Below are positions 17,369 to 25,038 of a stretch of 64,000 nt of DNA, piece after piece. The stretch comes from DASZBX01 sp035943635 (GTDB lineage Bacteria; Actinomycetota; Actinomycetes; Streptomycetales; Catenulisporaceae). The notes below the pieces were generated by a model that made no database searches, had not been told where the DNA came from, and saw only the letters and a list, made by a program, of their open reading frames with translations. The stretch's first letter is position 1. Each line of letters begins with the position of its first letter. The DNA lies in assembly GCA_035943635.1 (NCBI GenBank), contig DASZBX010000074.1, forward strand, positions 23,836-87,835, in the 5' to 3' direction. The position numbers and the translations under genes are program-made.

Positions 17369-17854
17369 GTGGCTGGCCACGGAGCACCGGACCTGACCGT
17401 CAACGCGAAGAAGTGCGCGCAGCTGCGCGTGGGCATCGTCGCCGCGCAGTGGCATACCGAGGTCATGGACGCGCTGATCGAGCACGCGGTCAAGGCGCTG
17501 GCCGAGATCGGGATCACCGAGCCGACCCTGGTCCGGGTGCCCGGCTGCTTCGAGCTTCCGGTCGCCGCGCACGCCCTGGCCAAGGCCCGGTACGACGCGA
17601 TCGTCGCGCTCGGCGTGGTCATCCGCGGCGGGACCCCGCACTTCGAGTACGTCTGCCAGGCCGCCACCGACGGATTGACCAAGGTCTCGGTCGAGTCCGG
17701 CATCCCGGTCGGCTTCGGCGTGCTGACCTGCGACACCGACCAGCAGGCGATCGACCGCTCCGGCGTGCCCGGCTCGGCCGAGGACAAGGGCCGGGAGGCC
17801 GCGCTCAGCGCGGTGGCCACCGCACTGACCCTGAAGGGGTTGTTCGACCAGTGA
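17369..17854 (+). CDS. ribH: 6,7-dimethyl-8-ribityllumazine synthase
   Basis: Condenses the RibB product with the pyrimidine precursor to form lumazine; usually an icosahedral or pentameric enzyme. Family motifs are VGIVAAQWHTEVMDAL, VPGCFELPVAAHALA, ALGVVIRGGTPHFEYVC and GVLTCDTDQQAIDRSG. Length is 161 aa. The start is GTG with AAGGAG 13 nt upstream. A 57-nt gap after ribB is the only break in the rib operon. Its stop overlaps the hisE start by 4 nt (GTGA). Confidence 0.95.
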   Translation: MAGHGAPDLTVNAKKCAQLRVGIVAAQWHTEVMDALIEHAVKALAEIGITEPTLVRVPGCFELPVAAHALAKARYDAIVALGVVIRGGTPHFEYVCQAATDGLTKVSVESGIPVGFGVLTCDTDQQAIDRSGVPGSAEDKGREAALSAVATALTLKGLFDQ

Positions 17855-18204
17855 GCACCAGCGCGCAGACCGGTACCGCGGCCCAGTCCGAGACGGTACC
17901 GGCGCCCCACGCCGCCCCCGCGGCCCCGGCCGCCCGGTCCGGCAAGACCTTCGAGGACCTGTTCGGCGAGCTGACCGCGAAGGTCGCGGCCGGCGCGCCC
18001 GGCTCGCGGACCGTCGAACTGGTCACCGCCGGGGCGCACGCCATCGGCAAGAAGATCGTGGAGGAGGCGGCCGAGGTCTGGATGGCCGCGGAGCACGAGG
18101 GCCGGGAGCGGACCGCCGAGGAGATCAGCCAGCTGCTCTACCATCTGCAGGTCCTGATGGTCGAGCGCGGCATCAGCCTCGACGACGTCTACTCCTACCT
18201 GTGA
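17851..18204 (+). CDS. hisE: Phosphoribosyl-ATP pyrophosphatase
   Basis: Hydrolyses PR-ATP to PR-AMP, the second step of histidine synthesis. The MazG-like helical core (about residues 30-117) includes KTFEDLFGEL, GKKIVEEAAEVWMAAEHE and EISQLLYHLQVLM. The first ~28 residues are an Ala/Pro/Thr-rich extension not found in minimal HisE proteins. The GTG start overlaps the ribH stop, linking flavin and histidine genes in one transcript; this order is common in actinobacteria. Confidence 0.92.
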   Translation: MSTSAQTGTAAQSETVPAPHAAPAAPAARSGKTFEDLFGELTAKVAAGAPGSRTVELVTAGAHAIGKKIVEEAAEVWMAAEHEGRERTAEEISQLLYHLQVLMVERGISLDDVYSYL

Positions 18205-18242
18205 CCCGCGACCCCTCACCGACCCAGAAAGGCAGCGCCACG

Positions 18243-19085
18243 ATGCTGCGGATCGCTGTACCCAACAAGGGCGCCCTGTCCGAGGAGGCCGCCGCCCTGC
18301 TGCACGAGGCCGGCTACCGCCAGCGCAAGGACCGGGAACTGATGACCGTGGACCCCGCCAACGGGGTCGAGCTGTTCTTCCTGCGCCCGCACGACATCGC
18401 CACCTACGTCGGCTCCGGCAAGCTCGACATCGGCATCACCGGCCGGGACATGCTGCTGGACTCCGGCGCCCCGGCCGAGGAGATCGTGCAGCTCGGCTTC
18501 GGCCGCTCCACCTTCCGCTACGCCGGGCGCCCGGGCACCGGGTCCAGCGTCCAGGACCTCAAGGGCCTGCGGATCGCCACCTCCTACCCCGGGATCGTGC
18601 AGGCCCACCTGGCCGAGCACGGGGTCAGCGCCGACCTGGTCGAGCTGGACGGCGCGGTGGAGATCTCGATCCAGCTCGGCGTGGCCGACGCGATCGCGGA
18701 CGTGGTGGAGACCGGCAGCACCCTGCGCCAGGCCGGGCTGGAGCTGATCGGCGCGCCGATCCTGGAGTCCGAGGCCGTGCTGATCCGCCGGCGCGAGGCC
18801 GAGCCGCTGCCCGGGGTCGAGCAGTTCGTGCACCGGGTCCAGGGCGTGCTGGTGGCCCGCCGCTACGTGCTGATGGATTACGACATCCGGGCCGAAAACC
18901 TCAAGGCGGCCGTCGCGGTCACCCCGGGGCTGGAATCGCCGACCATCTCCCCGCTGCACACCGAGGGCTGGGTGGCCGTGCGCTCGATGGTGATCCGGGA
19001 CGACGCCCAGCGGATCATGGACGACCTCTGGCAGTTGGGCGCACGCGCTATCCTGGTCACGGACATCAGGGCCTGCCGGCTCTGA
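18243..19085 (+). CDS. hisG: ATP phosphoribosyltransferase, long form
   Basis: Catalyses the committed step of histidine synthesis (ATP plus PRPP). MLRIAVPNKGALSEEA is the standard start, so ATG 18243 is chosen over an in-frame upstream codon; AGAAAGG lies about 10 nt upstream. The PRPP-binding segment is VVETGSTLRQAGLEL. At 280 aa it is the long, HisZ-independent form, with a C-terminal regulatory domain that includes SPTISPLHTEGW, usually the site of histidine feedback. It follows hisE by 38 nt. Confidence 0.95.
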   Translation: MLRIAVPNKGALSEEAAALLHEAGYRQRKDRELMTVDPANGVELFFLRPHDIATYVGSGKLDIGITGRDMLLDSGAPAEEIVQLGFGRSTFRYAGRPGTGSSVQDLKGLRIATSYPGIVQAHLAEHGVSADLVELDGAVEISIQLGVADAIADVVETGSTLRQAGLELIGAPILESEAVLIRRREAEPLPGVEQFVHRVQGVLVARRYVLMDYDIRAENLKAAVAVTPGLESPTISPLHTEGWVAVRSMVIRDDAQRIMDDLWQLGARAILVTDIRACRL

Positions 19086-19158
19086 GGGCGGGTGTACGCG
19101 GCCGAGTGAGCGCCGCGGGCAACTGAAACTTCACTTCTACGGCGAGAAGTTGGACTCG

Positions 19159-19668
19159 GTGACCCCTTTGAGCGAATTGAGCGGCGGCGCGCTCTCTTCA
19201 CCCGGTGACGGCGCCCTGCCCGTGCTGCCGATCACGTGGCGGCCGACCCGGACCAGGGCCGTCATCGGCACCGTCGCGGTGCTGATGACGGCCTCGATGA
19301 CGATAGTCGCCGTGCTGCTGCCCAGCGACGGCGGCGAACCCTGGTCGCTGGCCGACCGCACCTGCTTCGCCCTGGTCGGCTACCTCGGCGCCGCGGTGCT
19401 CGCGATCCTGGCCCGGCCCAAGGTGACCGCCGACCGGGAGGGGCTGACGGTGGTCAACATGCTCAGCCGCAACCGCCTGGAGTGGGCCCAGATCGTCCGG
19501 GTGAACCTGCGCCCGGGCGACCCGTGGGCGCTGCTGGACCTGGATTCCGGCGACACCCTGCCGGTGATGGGGATCCAGACCGCCAACGGCCTGCGCGCGG
19601 CCCGCCTGGCCGTCGCGGACCTGCGCGCGCTGGTCGAACTGTATTCGTACGCGGATCCGCGGCGGTAG
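19159..19668 (+). CDS. PH-domain membrane protein
   Basis: A protein of about 169 residues with two hydrophobic segments (roughly residues 33-55 and 70-90), followed by a bacterial PH-like domain (KVTADREGLTVVNMLSRNRLEWAQIVRV). Actinobacterial genomes often carry such a gene after hisG. GTG 19159 is preferred because GGCGAGAAG lies about 10 nt upstream; a TTG at 19150 is also in frame. Specific function unknown. Confidence 0.75.
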   Translation: MTPLSELSGGALSSPGDGALPVLPITWRPTRTRAVIGTVAVLMTASMTIVAVLLPSDGGEPWSLADRTCFALVGYLGAAVLAILARPKVTADREGLTVVNMLSRNRLEWAQIVRVNLRPGDPWALLDLDSGDTLPVMGIQTANGLRAARLAVADLRALVELYSYADPRR

Positions 19669-19672
19669 AAGA

Positions 19673-20635
19673 CTAGGCGCTCAGGCCGAGCTGCGCGGCG
19701 AAGAAGCCGAGCTGTTCGGCCCGCAGTGCGGTCGCGCGCGAGGCGGACCGCGACACGTGCCCGACCCCGGCCTCCCGGCGCAGCAGGACCGGCCGCTCGG
19801 TCCGCGCCGACGAGGTGGCGTGCTGGATGGCCGCGGCGAACTTGCGCGCGTGCAGCGGATCGACGCGGGAGTCGCCGCCGAACACCGTCAACAGGATCGC
19901 CGGGTAGGCGGCGCCCTCCCGCAGCAGGTGGTACGGCGACTGCCCGAGCAGCCAGCCGAACTGTTCCGGATCGCGCACCGTGCCGTACTCCCCGGTCCGC
20001 AGTGCCGCCGAACCCGACAGTTCCGCCCGGACCATGTCCAGCTGCGGGGCGGAGCACAGCACCGCCGCGTACGCCTCCGGCCGCTGGGCCAGTGCCACAC
20101 CGACCAGGTGGCCACCGGCCGAACCGCCGTGCAGGCCGAGCTGTGCGCGTGTCGTCCAGCCCTGGTCGACCAGGTGGTCGGCGGCCGCGTGGAAGTCGGC
20201 GAAGGTGTTCTGCTTGTGCTCGTGCATGCCCGCGCGATGCCAGGCCTCGCCCTGCTCCGCGCCGCCGCGGATGTTCGCGATCGCATACACCCCGCCGGCC
20301 TCCACCCAGGCGACCTGGAGCGGGTTGAAGGCGGGCGAGCACGAATTGCCGAAGGCGCCGTAGCCGTAGAGGATCGTCGGGCGGGCCCGGTCGGGCCGGC
20401 CGGTCGGCGAGAGGACGAACATCCGTACTTCGACGCCGTCGTGCGAGCGATAGGCTGCCTGGCTCACGCGGACCGCGCTTTCGGACACTGCGGCCGGGCC
20501 GGGCGCCCCCGCCCACTGCTCTACCGCGCCGGTGCGGCCGTCGAGACGGTAGACGCTCGCCGGGGTGCGGAAGTCGGTGTAGGTGTCGAGGCGCTCGGCC
20601 TCGGGATAGCCGACAGCTTCGAATGCATGCGTCAC
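19673..20635 (-). pseudogene. 5'-truncated prolyl oligopeptidase (S9A) fragment
   Basis: A 320-residue frame covers only the C-terminal alpha/beta-hydrolase domain of a prolyl oligopeptidase. Family enzymes are about 700 aa, with an N-terminal seven-bladed propeller; here just ~45 residues of propeller-like sequence (YTDFRTPASVYRLDGRTG) remain. The catalytic triad is still recognisable: nucleophile Ser in GGSAGG (usually GGSNGG), Asp in GGDSRVDP and His in GVGH. No good ribosome-binding site precedes the GTG. Without the propeller the enzyme would lack its gating domain, so loss of function is likely. Confidence 0.75.
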
Positions 20636-20828
20636 AGGAGCCGTATTCCCTTCGGAGGGGGTTTCGTGGACCGCGCCAGGGGCGGGCTTCGCAGTATGCG
20701 GCCACCGAAAGCCGTGGGGAAAGGGCTTCTGAACAGGACAAACGTCACACCGTCAACGGGAACGAACACGCGTCCGGGATCGTTGTCTTAAGTAGTTGCA
20801 CCGGCCGCGGGGAGCCGAATGCTTACCG

Positions 20829-21842
20829 CTACACCGACGATTCGCGCACGGTCAGCGTGGTCGCCAGGGTCAGCGAACCGACGGATTCCGCGTCCTGGCC
20901 GCCGATCCGCGCGGTCAGCAATCGGACCAGGCCGGCGGCCACCTCCGCTATCGGCTGGCGGACCGAGGACAGCCCAGGTTCGCAGGACTGCGCGACGCCC
21001 AGGTCGTCGAAACCGACCAGGGCCACGTCCTGCGGCACCCGCCGCCCGGCCTTGGCCAGCGCGGTCAGGGCGCCGCGGGCCATCAGGTCCGAGGCGGCGA
21101 ACACCGCGTCCAGCTCCGGTTCCCGCTCCAGCAGCTCCAGCATCGCGTCGGTCCCGGACTGCTCGGTGAAGCTGCCGTTCGCGACCAGCGGCGCCAGCCC
21201 GGCCGCCTCCAGGGCCTGGTGGTATCCGGCCAGCCGGTCCAGGCCGGCGGTCATGTCGGTCGGGCCGGTGATCGTGCCGATCAGGCGCCGCCCGCCCGCG
21301 ACCAGGTGCTCGGCGGCCTGGCGGGCGCCGAGCACGTTGTCCACGTCCACCGACGCTATCGCCAGCCCGGCCTGGGCCGGCCGGCCGTCGTACACCACCG
21401 GGATCCCGGCGTTGATCAGGGCCCTGGGCAGCGGGTTGTCGTCGTGCACGGAGGCCAGGATCACGCCGTCGACGTGCCCGGAGGTGCAGTAGTCCTCCAT
21501 CCGCTCGTACGTGCCGCCGCTGGTCGTGCGCGACTGCATGAGCAGCACCAGCTGGATCTCGCTGCCGTCCAGGGCATGGTTGATCTCGCTGGCCAGCCGG
21601 GTCAGGTACGGGTCGGCGAAGAAGAAGACGTCCGGCTCCGGGATGATCAGGGCGATGGAGTCGGTCCGCCGGGTGACCAGGGTGCGCGCGGCCCGGTTGG
21701 GCACGAAGCCCAGCTCCCGGATCGCCGCCTGGACCCGCTCGCGGGCCTCCGGGGAGACCTTGGGCGAGCGGTTGATCACCCGGGAGACCGTGGCCCTGGA
21801 GACCCCGGCGTGCTCGGCTACCGTCTCGAGTGTCGCGGCCAA
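20829..21842 (-). CDS. LacI-family transcriptional regulator (CebR/BglR-like)
   Basis: A DNA-binding repressor that probably responds to a beta-glucoside. The N-terminal helix-turn-helix is TLETVAEHAGVSRATVSRVINR, followed by the hinge (RAARTLVTRRTDSI) and a periplasmic-binding-protein-like sensor domain. The start is taken as TTG 21842, because AAGGAGG lies 8 nt upstream; a TTG seven codons earlier lacks this. It lies 105 bp downstream of the GH1 gene on the same strand, and tandem palindromes of LacI type precede that gene, so autoregulation through the operon is likely. Confidence 0.92.
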   Translation of the reverse strand: MAATLETVAEHAGVSRATVSRVINRSPKVSPEARERVQAAIRELGFVPNRAARTLVTRRTDSIALIIPEPDVFFFADPYLTRLASEINHALDGSEIQLVLLMQSRTTSGGTYERMEDYCTSGHVDGVILASVHDDNPLPRALINAGIPVVYDGRPAQAGLAIASVDVDNVLGARQAAEHLVAGGRRLIGTITGPTDMTAGLDRLAGYHQALEAAGLAPLVANGSFTEQSGTDAMLELLEREPELDAVFAASDLMARGALTALAKAGRRVPQDVALVGFDDLGVAQSCEPGLSSVRQPIAEVAAGLVRLLTARIGGQDAESVGSLTLATTLTVRESSV

Positions 21843-21947
21843 CGCCGTCGCCTCCTTGTCCAATCGCCTGTGCGGCCCGTTCCACCGTGCGCGCGCGGCC
21901 GCCCGGCCGGGCCCGGCCGGACCGAGGGCTCGGCCCGCGGGCCGCGC

Positions 21948-23390
21948 TCAGCCGCGCTCGGCGGCGATGAGGGAACGGTACCAGTGCGCGGAGGCCTTCC
22001 AGGTCCGCTTCTGGGACGGATAGTCCACATAGAGCAGGCCGAACCGCTTGGAGTAGCCGTAGGCCCACTCGAAGTTGTCCAGCAGGGACCACTGGAAGTA
22101 CCCGCGCAGGTCCACCCCGGCCTCGATCGCCCGGGCCGCGGCGTCCAGGTGCCCGGACAGGTAGGAGATCCGGTCCGGGTCGTTGACCAGGCCGTCCGGC
22201 CCGGCGTAGTCGTCCGAGGCCATCCCGTTCTCGGTGATCATCAGCGGCAGGTCCGGGTGCTCGCGGTGCAGGCGCAGCAGCAGGTGGTAGAGCGCGTCGG
22301 CGTCGATCGGCCAGTCCATCGCGGTGCGCGAGCCCGGGATCCGGGGGAAGCGCAGGTGCTCGGAGCCCGGGTAGCAGTTCGGGCCGTGGTGGGTGTCCCA
22401 CTCGCCGGACTCGGACGCCTCGGGCGCGGCCACCACGGTCGGGGAGTAGTAGTTCACCCCGAGCACCGCCAGCGGCTGCTTGATGATCTCCAGGTCGCCG
22501 TCCTGGACGAACGACCAGTCGGTGATGTGCCGGGTGTCCTCCAGCACGTCGGCCGGGTAGCTGCCGCGCAGCAGCGGGTCCAGGAAGACCCGGTTGGCGA
22601 TCCCGTCGATCCGGCGCACCGCGTCCTGGTCCTCGGGCCGGTCGCTGGCCCCGCGCACGGCGCACAGGTTCAGCGTGATCGAGGTCTCCGGCTGGTGGCC
22701 GAGCGCGGCGGTCAGCGCGCCCACGGCCAGGCCGTGGGACAGGTTCAGGTGGTGCACCGCGGCCAGCGAGGCCAGCGGCTCGGTCCGGCCCGGGGCGTGC
22801 GCGCCGGCCGCGTAGCCGAGGTAGGCCGCGCACCAGGGCTCGTTGTGGGTGGTCCACATGGCGATCCGGTCGCCGAGCCGCTCGCCGACGTACCCGGCGT
22901 ACTCGGCGAACCGGTACGCGGTGTCCCGGTTGGTCCAGCCGCCCGCGTCCTCGAGCTCCTGCGGCAGGTCCCAGTGGTAGAGCGTGAGCACGGGTTTGAT
23001 CCCGCGCTCGAGCAGCCCGTCGGTCAGCCGCTCGTAGAAGTCCAGCCCGGCGGAGTTGGCCGGCCCGCTGCCGCCCGGCTGGATCCGGGGCCAGGCGGTG
23101 GAGAACCGGTAGGCGGTGACGCCGAGCTGGACCAGCTGGTCGAAGTCCTGGGCCCAGCGGTGGTAGTGGTCGACCGCTATGTCGCCGGTGTCGCCGTTGT
23201 GTACCTTGCCCGGAGTGCGGGCGTAGGTGTCCCAGATACTGGCCGTCCGCCCGTCGGCGTCGTGCGCCCCCTCGATCTGGTAGGCGGACGTCGCCACGCC
23301 CCACCAGAAGTCGGCCGGAAAGCGCCGCGGCGCTTTCGGCGGCGTGGGCGCGGGGGCGGACTCGGCGTGCGCGAGTGTGCTGCCAGGCAT
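21948..23390 (-). CDS. GH1 beta-glucosidase
   Basis: A glycoside hydrolase family 1 enzyme that cleaves beta-glucosides such as cellobiose. It has no signal peptide, so it should act in the cytoplasm on imported sugars. FPADFWWGVATSAYQIEG is the family start. The acid/base Glu is in TTHNEPW (about residue 184) and the nucleophile Glu in MITENG (about residue 387). Length (480 aa) is typical. GAGAGGAAAA precedes the ATG. Tandem CebR-like operators sit just upstream and the LacI-family gene follows. No sugar transporter is adjacent. Confidence 0.95.
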   Translation of the reverse strand: MPGSTLAHAESAPAPTPPKAPRRFPADFWWGVATSAYQIEGAHDADGRTASIWDTYARTPGKVHNGDTGDIAVDHYHRWAQDFDQLVQLGVTAYRFSTAWPRIQPGGSGPANSAGLDFYERLTDGLLERGIKPVLTLYHWDLPQELEDAGGWTNRDTAYRFAEYAGYVGERLGDRIAMWTTHNEPWCAAYLGYAAGAHAPGRTEPLASLAAVHHLNLSHGLAVGALTAALGHQPETSITLNLCAVRGASDRPEDQDAVRRIDGIANRVFLDPLLRGSYPADVLEDTRHITDWSFVQDGDLEIIKQPLAVLGVNYYSPTVVAAPEASESGEWDTHHGPNCYPGSEHLRFPRIPGSRTAMDWPIDADALYHLLLRLHREHPDLPLMITENGMASDDYAGPDGLVNDPDRISYLSGHLDAAARAIEAGVDLRGYFQWSLLDNFEWAYGYSKRFGLLYVDYPSQKRTWKASAHWYRSLIAAERG

Positions 23391-23425
23391 GGACCGGTTT
23401 TCCTCTCGGGAGTGTCGCGATCACG

Positions 23426-23463
23426 AGAGAGCGCTCTCACAGATAGATGTGAGAGCGCTCTCA
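23426..23463. promoter_or_regulatory. Tandem LacI/CebR-type operators
   Basis: Two near-identical palindromes, AGAGAGCGCTCTCA (23426-23439) and TGAGAGCGCTCTCA (23450-23463, perfect), are 24 bp apart centre to centre and lie 36-73 bp upstream of the GH1 start. The CGCT core with flanking purine/pyrimidine blocks matches the CebR operator form. The adjacent LacI-family regulator is the likely ligand. Confidence 0.85.
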
Positions 23464-23756
23464 TCCACGCCCAAGAGTCTCCTAGACCCGGGCGGCCTGT
23501 CAAGGGCCGGGGGGTGGCCGGTACCGGTACCGGCGGCGGGGCCTGCGGGGTTGGCGGCGGGCCGGGCGGCCCGGGCCGAAAGTTTCGTCGGCCGGGGGAT
23601 CTTCGAGGGTTGGCGTGCCGGAGGTCCGGGACGGCCGGACGTGTGTATGAGGCCTGAATGAGTCCGGGTTGACTCGTGATCAGATCCGTTGCGCGGCATC
23701 GGGTGCGGCGGCACGTGGGTCGGCCCCGGGGTTGTGCGGCGATGCGTCGCGAGGAT

Positions 23757-23887
23757 CTACTCGCGGGGGCTGGTGATCTTTCCGGTGATCCGTTTCAGGA
23801 CGGCCGCGAGGTCGTCGTCCGAAGCGATCGGGGAGTGCCAGGTGAGCGCCGGCCCGCGACGATGTCACAGAAGATGCAGTCACTCAC
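23757..23887 (-). pseudogene. Remnant of a HIT-family gene
   Basis: GTG 23887 starts a frame reading MSDCIFCDIVAGRRS, the typical beginning of HIT-family nucleotide hydrolases with its CxxC zinc pair, preceded by GGAG. After about 30 codons the frame is lost. A second frame then reads PIASDDDLAAVLKRITGK and stops at 23757. The catalytic HxHxH region is absent. It is therefore a short, internally deleted and frameshifted gene. The rest of the 23464-23925 gap shows nothing else. Confidence 0.6.
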
Positions 23888-23925
23888 GCGAGCTCCGCTC
23901 CGTCATTTTCACGCGACGGCGATCG

Positions 23926-24369
23926 TCAGTTGATGTCGAACTCGTTGCCCTCGGGGTCCAGCATGGCGACTGCGTAGTGGTTGAAGCCCTCGGTGTACAA
24001 GGCCTGTAGGAACGTCGCGCCGAGGTCGACGAGTCGGGCCGCCTCCGCGTCGACCCGCTGCTTGCGGATGTCCATCGGGACTTCGCGGCCGCCGCTGGCG
24101 CCGATGTCCAGGTGCAGGCGGTTCGTGATGGTTTTTCGGTCGGGCACCACCTGGAACCAGATCCGCGGCCCGCGGCCCTCGGGGTCGACGATGCTGTCCG
24201 CGCCGAGGCCGAGTTCCTCCTCCGGCAGGCCGAAGTCGCGCCAGTAGTCGTCCCAGGTGGCGAAGCCGCTCGGCGGGGCTTCGAGCTCATAGTCCAGGGC
24301 GGCGGCCCAGAAGCGGGCGAGCGGCTCGGGGTCGGCGCAGTTGATCACCAGTTGGAAGCGGGCAGCCAT
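23926..24369 (-). CDS. VOC / glyoxalase-like protein
   Basis: A 147-residue protein of the vicinal-oxygen-chelate superfamily, glyoxalase-like subgroup. It has two half-repeats: MAARFQLVINCADPEPLARFWAAALDY begins the first, and HYAVAMLDPEGNEFDIN is the conserved end, with the Glu metal ligand. ATG 24369 is preferred to an upstream in-frame codon, because GAGGAGAGACC lies just before it. Substrate unknown; members act in resistance or small-molecule modification. It diverges from the RHH-VOC-methyltransferase operon. Confidence 0.85.
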   Translation of the reverse strand: MAARFQLVINCADPEPLARFWAAALDYELEAPPSGFATWDDYWRDFGLPEEELGLGADSIVDPEGRGPRIWFQVVPDRKTITNRLHLDIGASGGREVPMDIRKQRVDAEAARLVDLGATFLQALYTEGFNHYAVAMLDPEGNEFDIN

Positions 24370-24462
24370 GGTCTCTCCTCGAAGTCGGCGTCGGCGTTGA
24401 CGGCGGGTCGGCGCCAGTATGCCGGGGCCCGCCGACAACGGCTCCGACGCTACTAAATTAGC

Positions 24463-24476
24463 TTGCTAGCATGCTA
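24463..24476. promoter_or_regulatory. Overlapping palindromes upstream of the RHH gene
   Basis: TGCTAGCA and TAGCATGCTA overlap within 24464-24476, 11 bp before the RHH start. The AT-rich TACTAAATTA just upstream may be a -10 region. The position suggests autoregulation by the small RHH protein (inference). Confidence 0.5.
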
Positions 24477-24486
24477 TGGTCAGACC

Positions 24487-24675
24487 ATGGGTGAGGAAGA
24501 CGTCAAGCAGTTCAACGTGTACCTGCCGGTGGGGCTGATCAGGCAGGTCAAGCACCACGCGATCGAGGCGGAGATGTCCCTGTCCGCCCTGGTCGCCGAG
24601 GCGCTCCGGGCCTACCTCGACGACACCCGGACGCAGCAACCACACCAGCCGCAAACGAACGACGAGGAGGCCTGA
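24487..24675 (+). CDS. Ribbon-helix-helix (CopG-like) DNA-binding protein
   Basis: A 62-residue protein with the RHH pattern: a short beta strand (KQFNVYLPVGL), helix 1 (IRQVKHHAIEAE), then MSLSALVAEALRAYLDD. The tail is polar. ATG 24487 is chosen over an upstream in-frame ATG that lies inside the palindromes. RHH proteins usually repress their own promoter. Here the downstream gene is a VOC protein, not a toxin, starting 1 nt after the stop, so this looks like a regulator of a small enzyme operon. Confidence 0.8.
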   Translation: MGEEDVKQFNVYLPVGLIRQVKHHAIEAEMSLSALVAEALRAYLDDTRTQQPHQPQTNDEEA

Positions 24676-24676
24676 C

Positions 24677-25021
24677 ATGGCGACCAAGGGCATCGAAGCT
24701 CTGTTCCTGGAGACCCACAACTGGGGCAAGACGGCCAAGTTCTTCCAGGAACTGGGCTACGAAGTGGAGTTCACCACCGACCACGGCTCCGGCCAGCTGC
24801 GCAACGGCACCGGCGCCTACATCTTCCTGGTCGAAGTCCCGCCGAGCCAGGAACCGCAGTCGCAGATCGTCCTCGGCGTGGCCGACGCGGACGCGTTCCG
24901 GCCCGGTCCGGTCGTCGAAGTGGTCACGCCGTTCCAGGACACCCACTACGGCACCCGGGAGATGGTCGTGCGCGACCCGGACGGGCGCACCTGGAATCTG
25001 CAGGCCCCCGGCCGGAACTGA
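24677..25021 (+). CDS. VOC family protein
   Basis: A 114-residue VOC/glyoxalase-fold protein. It starts with IEALFLETHNWGKTAKFFQ and ends with the family's MVVRDPDGRTWNLQAPG. GAGGAGG lies 6 nt before the ATG, inside the end of the RHH gene. It could bind or modify a small toxic compound. Gene order RHH-VOC-methyltransferase suggests one inducible operon. Confidence 0.85.
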   Translation: MATKGIEALFLETHNWGKTAKFFQELGYEVEFTTDHGSGQLRNGTGAYIFLVEVPPSQEPQSQIVLGVADADAFRPGPVVEVVTPFQDTHYGTREMVVRDPDGRTWNLQAPGRN

Positions 25022-25038
25022 CCTGAGGAGAACCCGAC

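Noticed and set aside
20636..20828. Missing N-terminal part of the prolyl oligopeptidase
   Set aside because: No propeller-like sequence was found in any frame of this gap.
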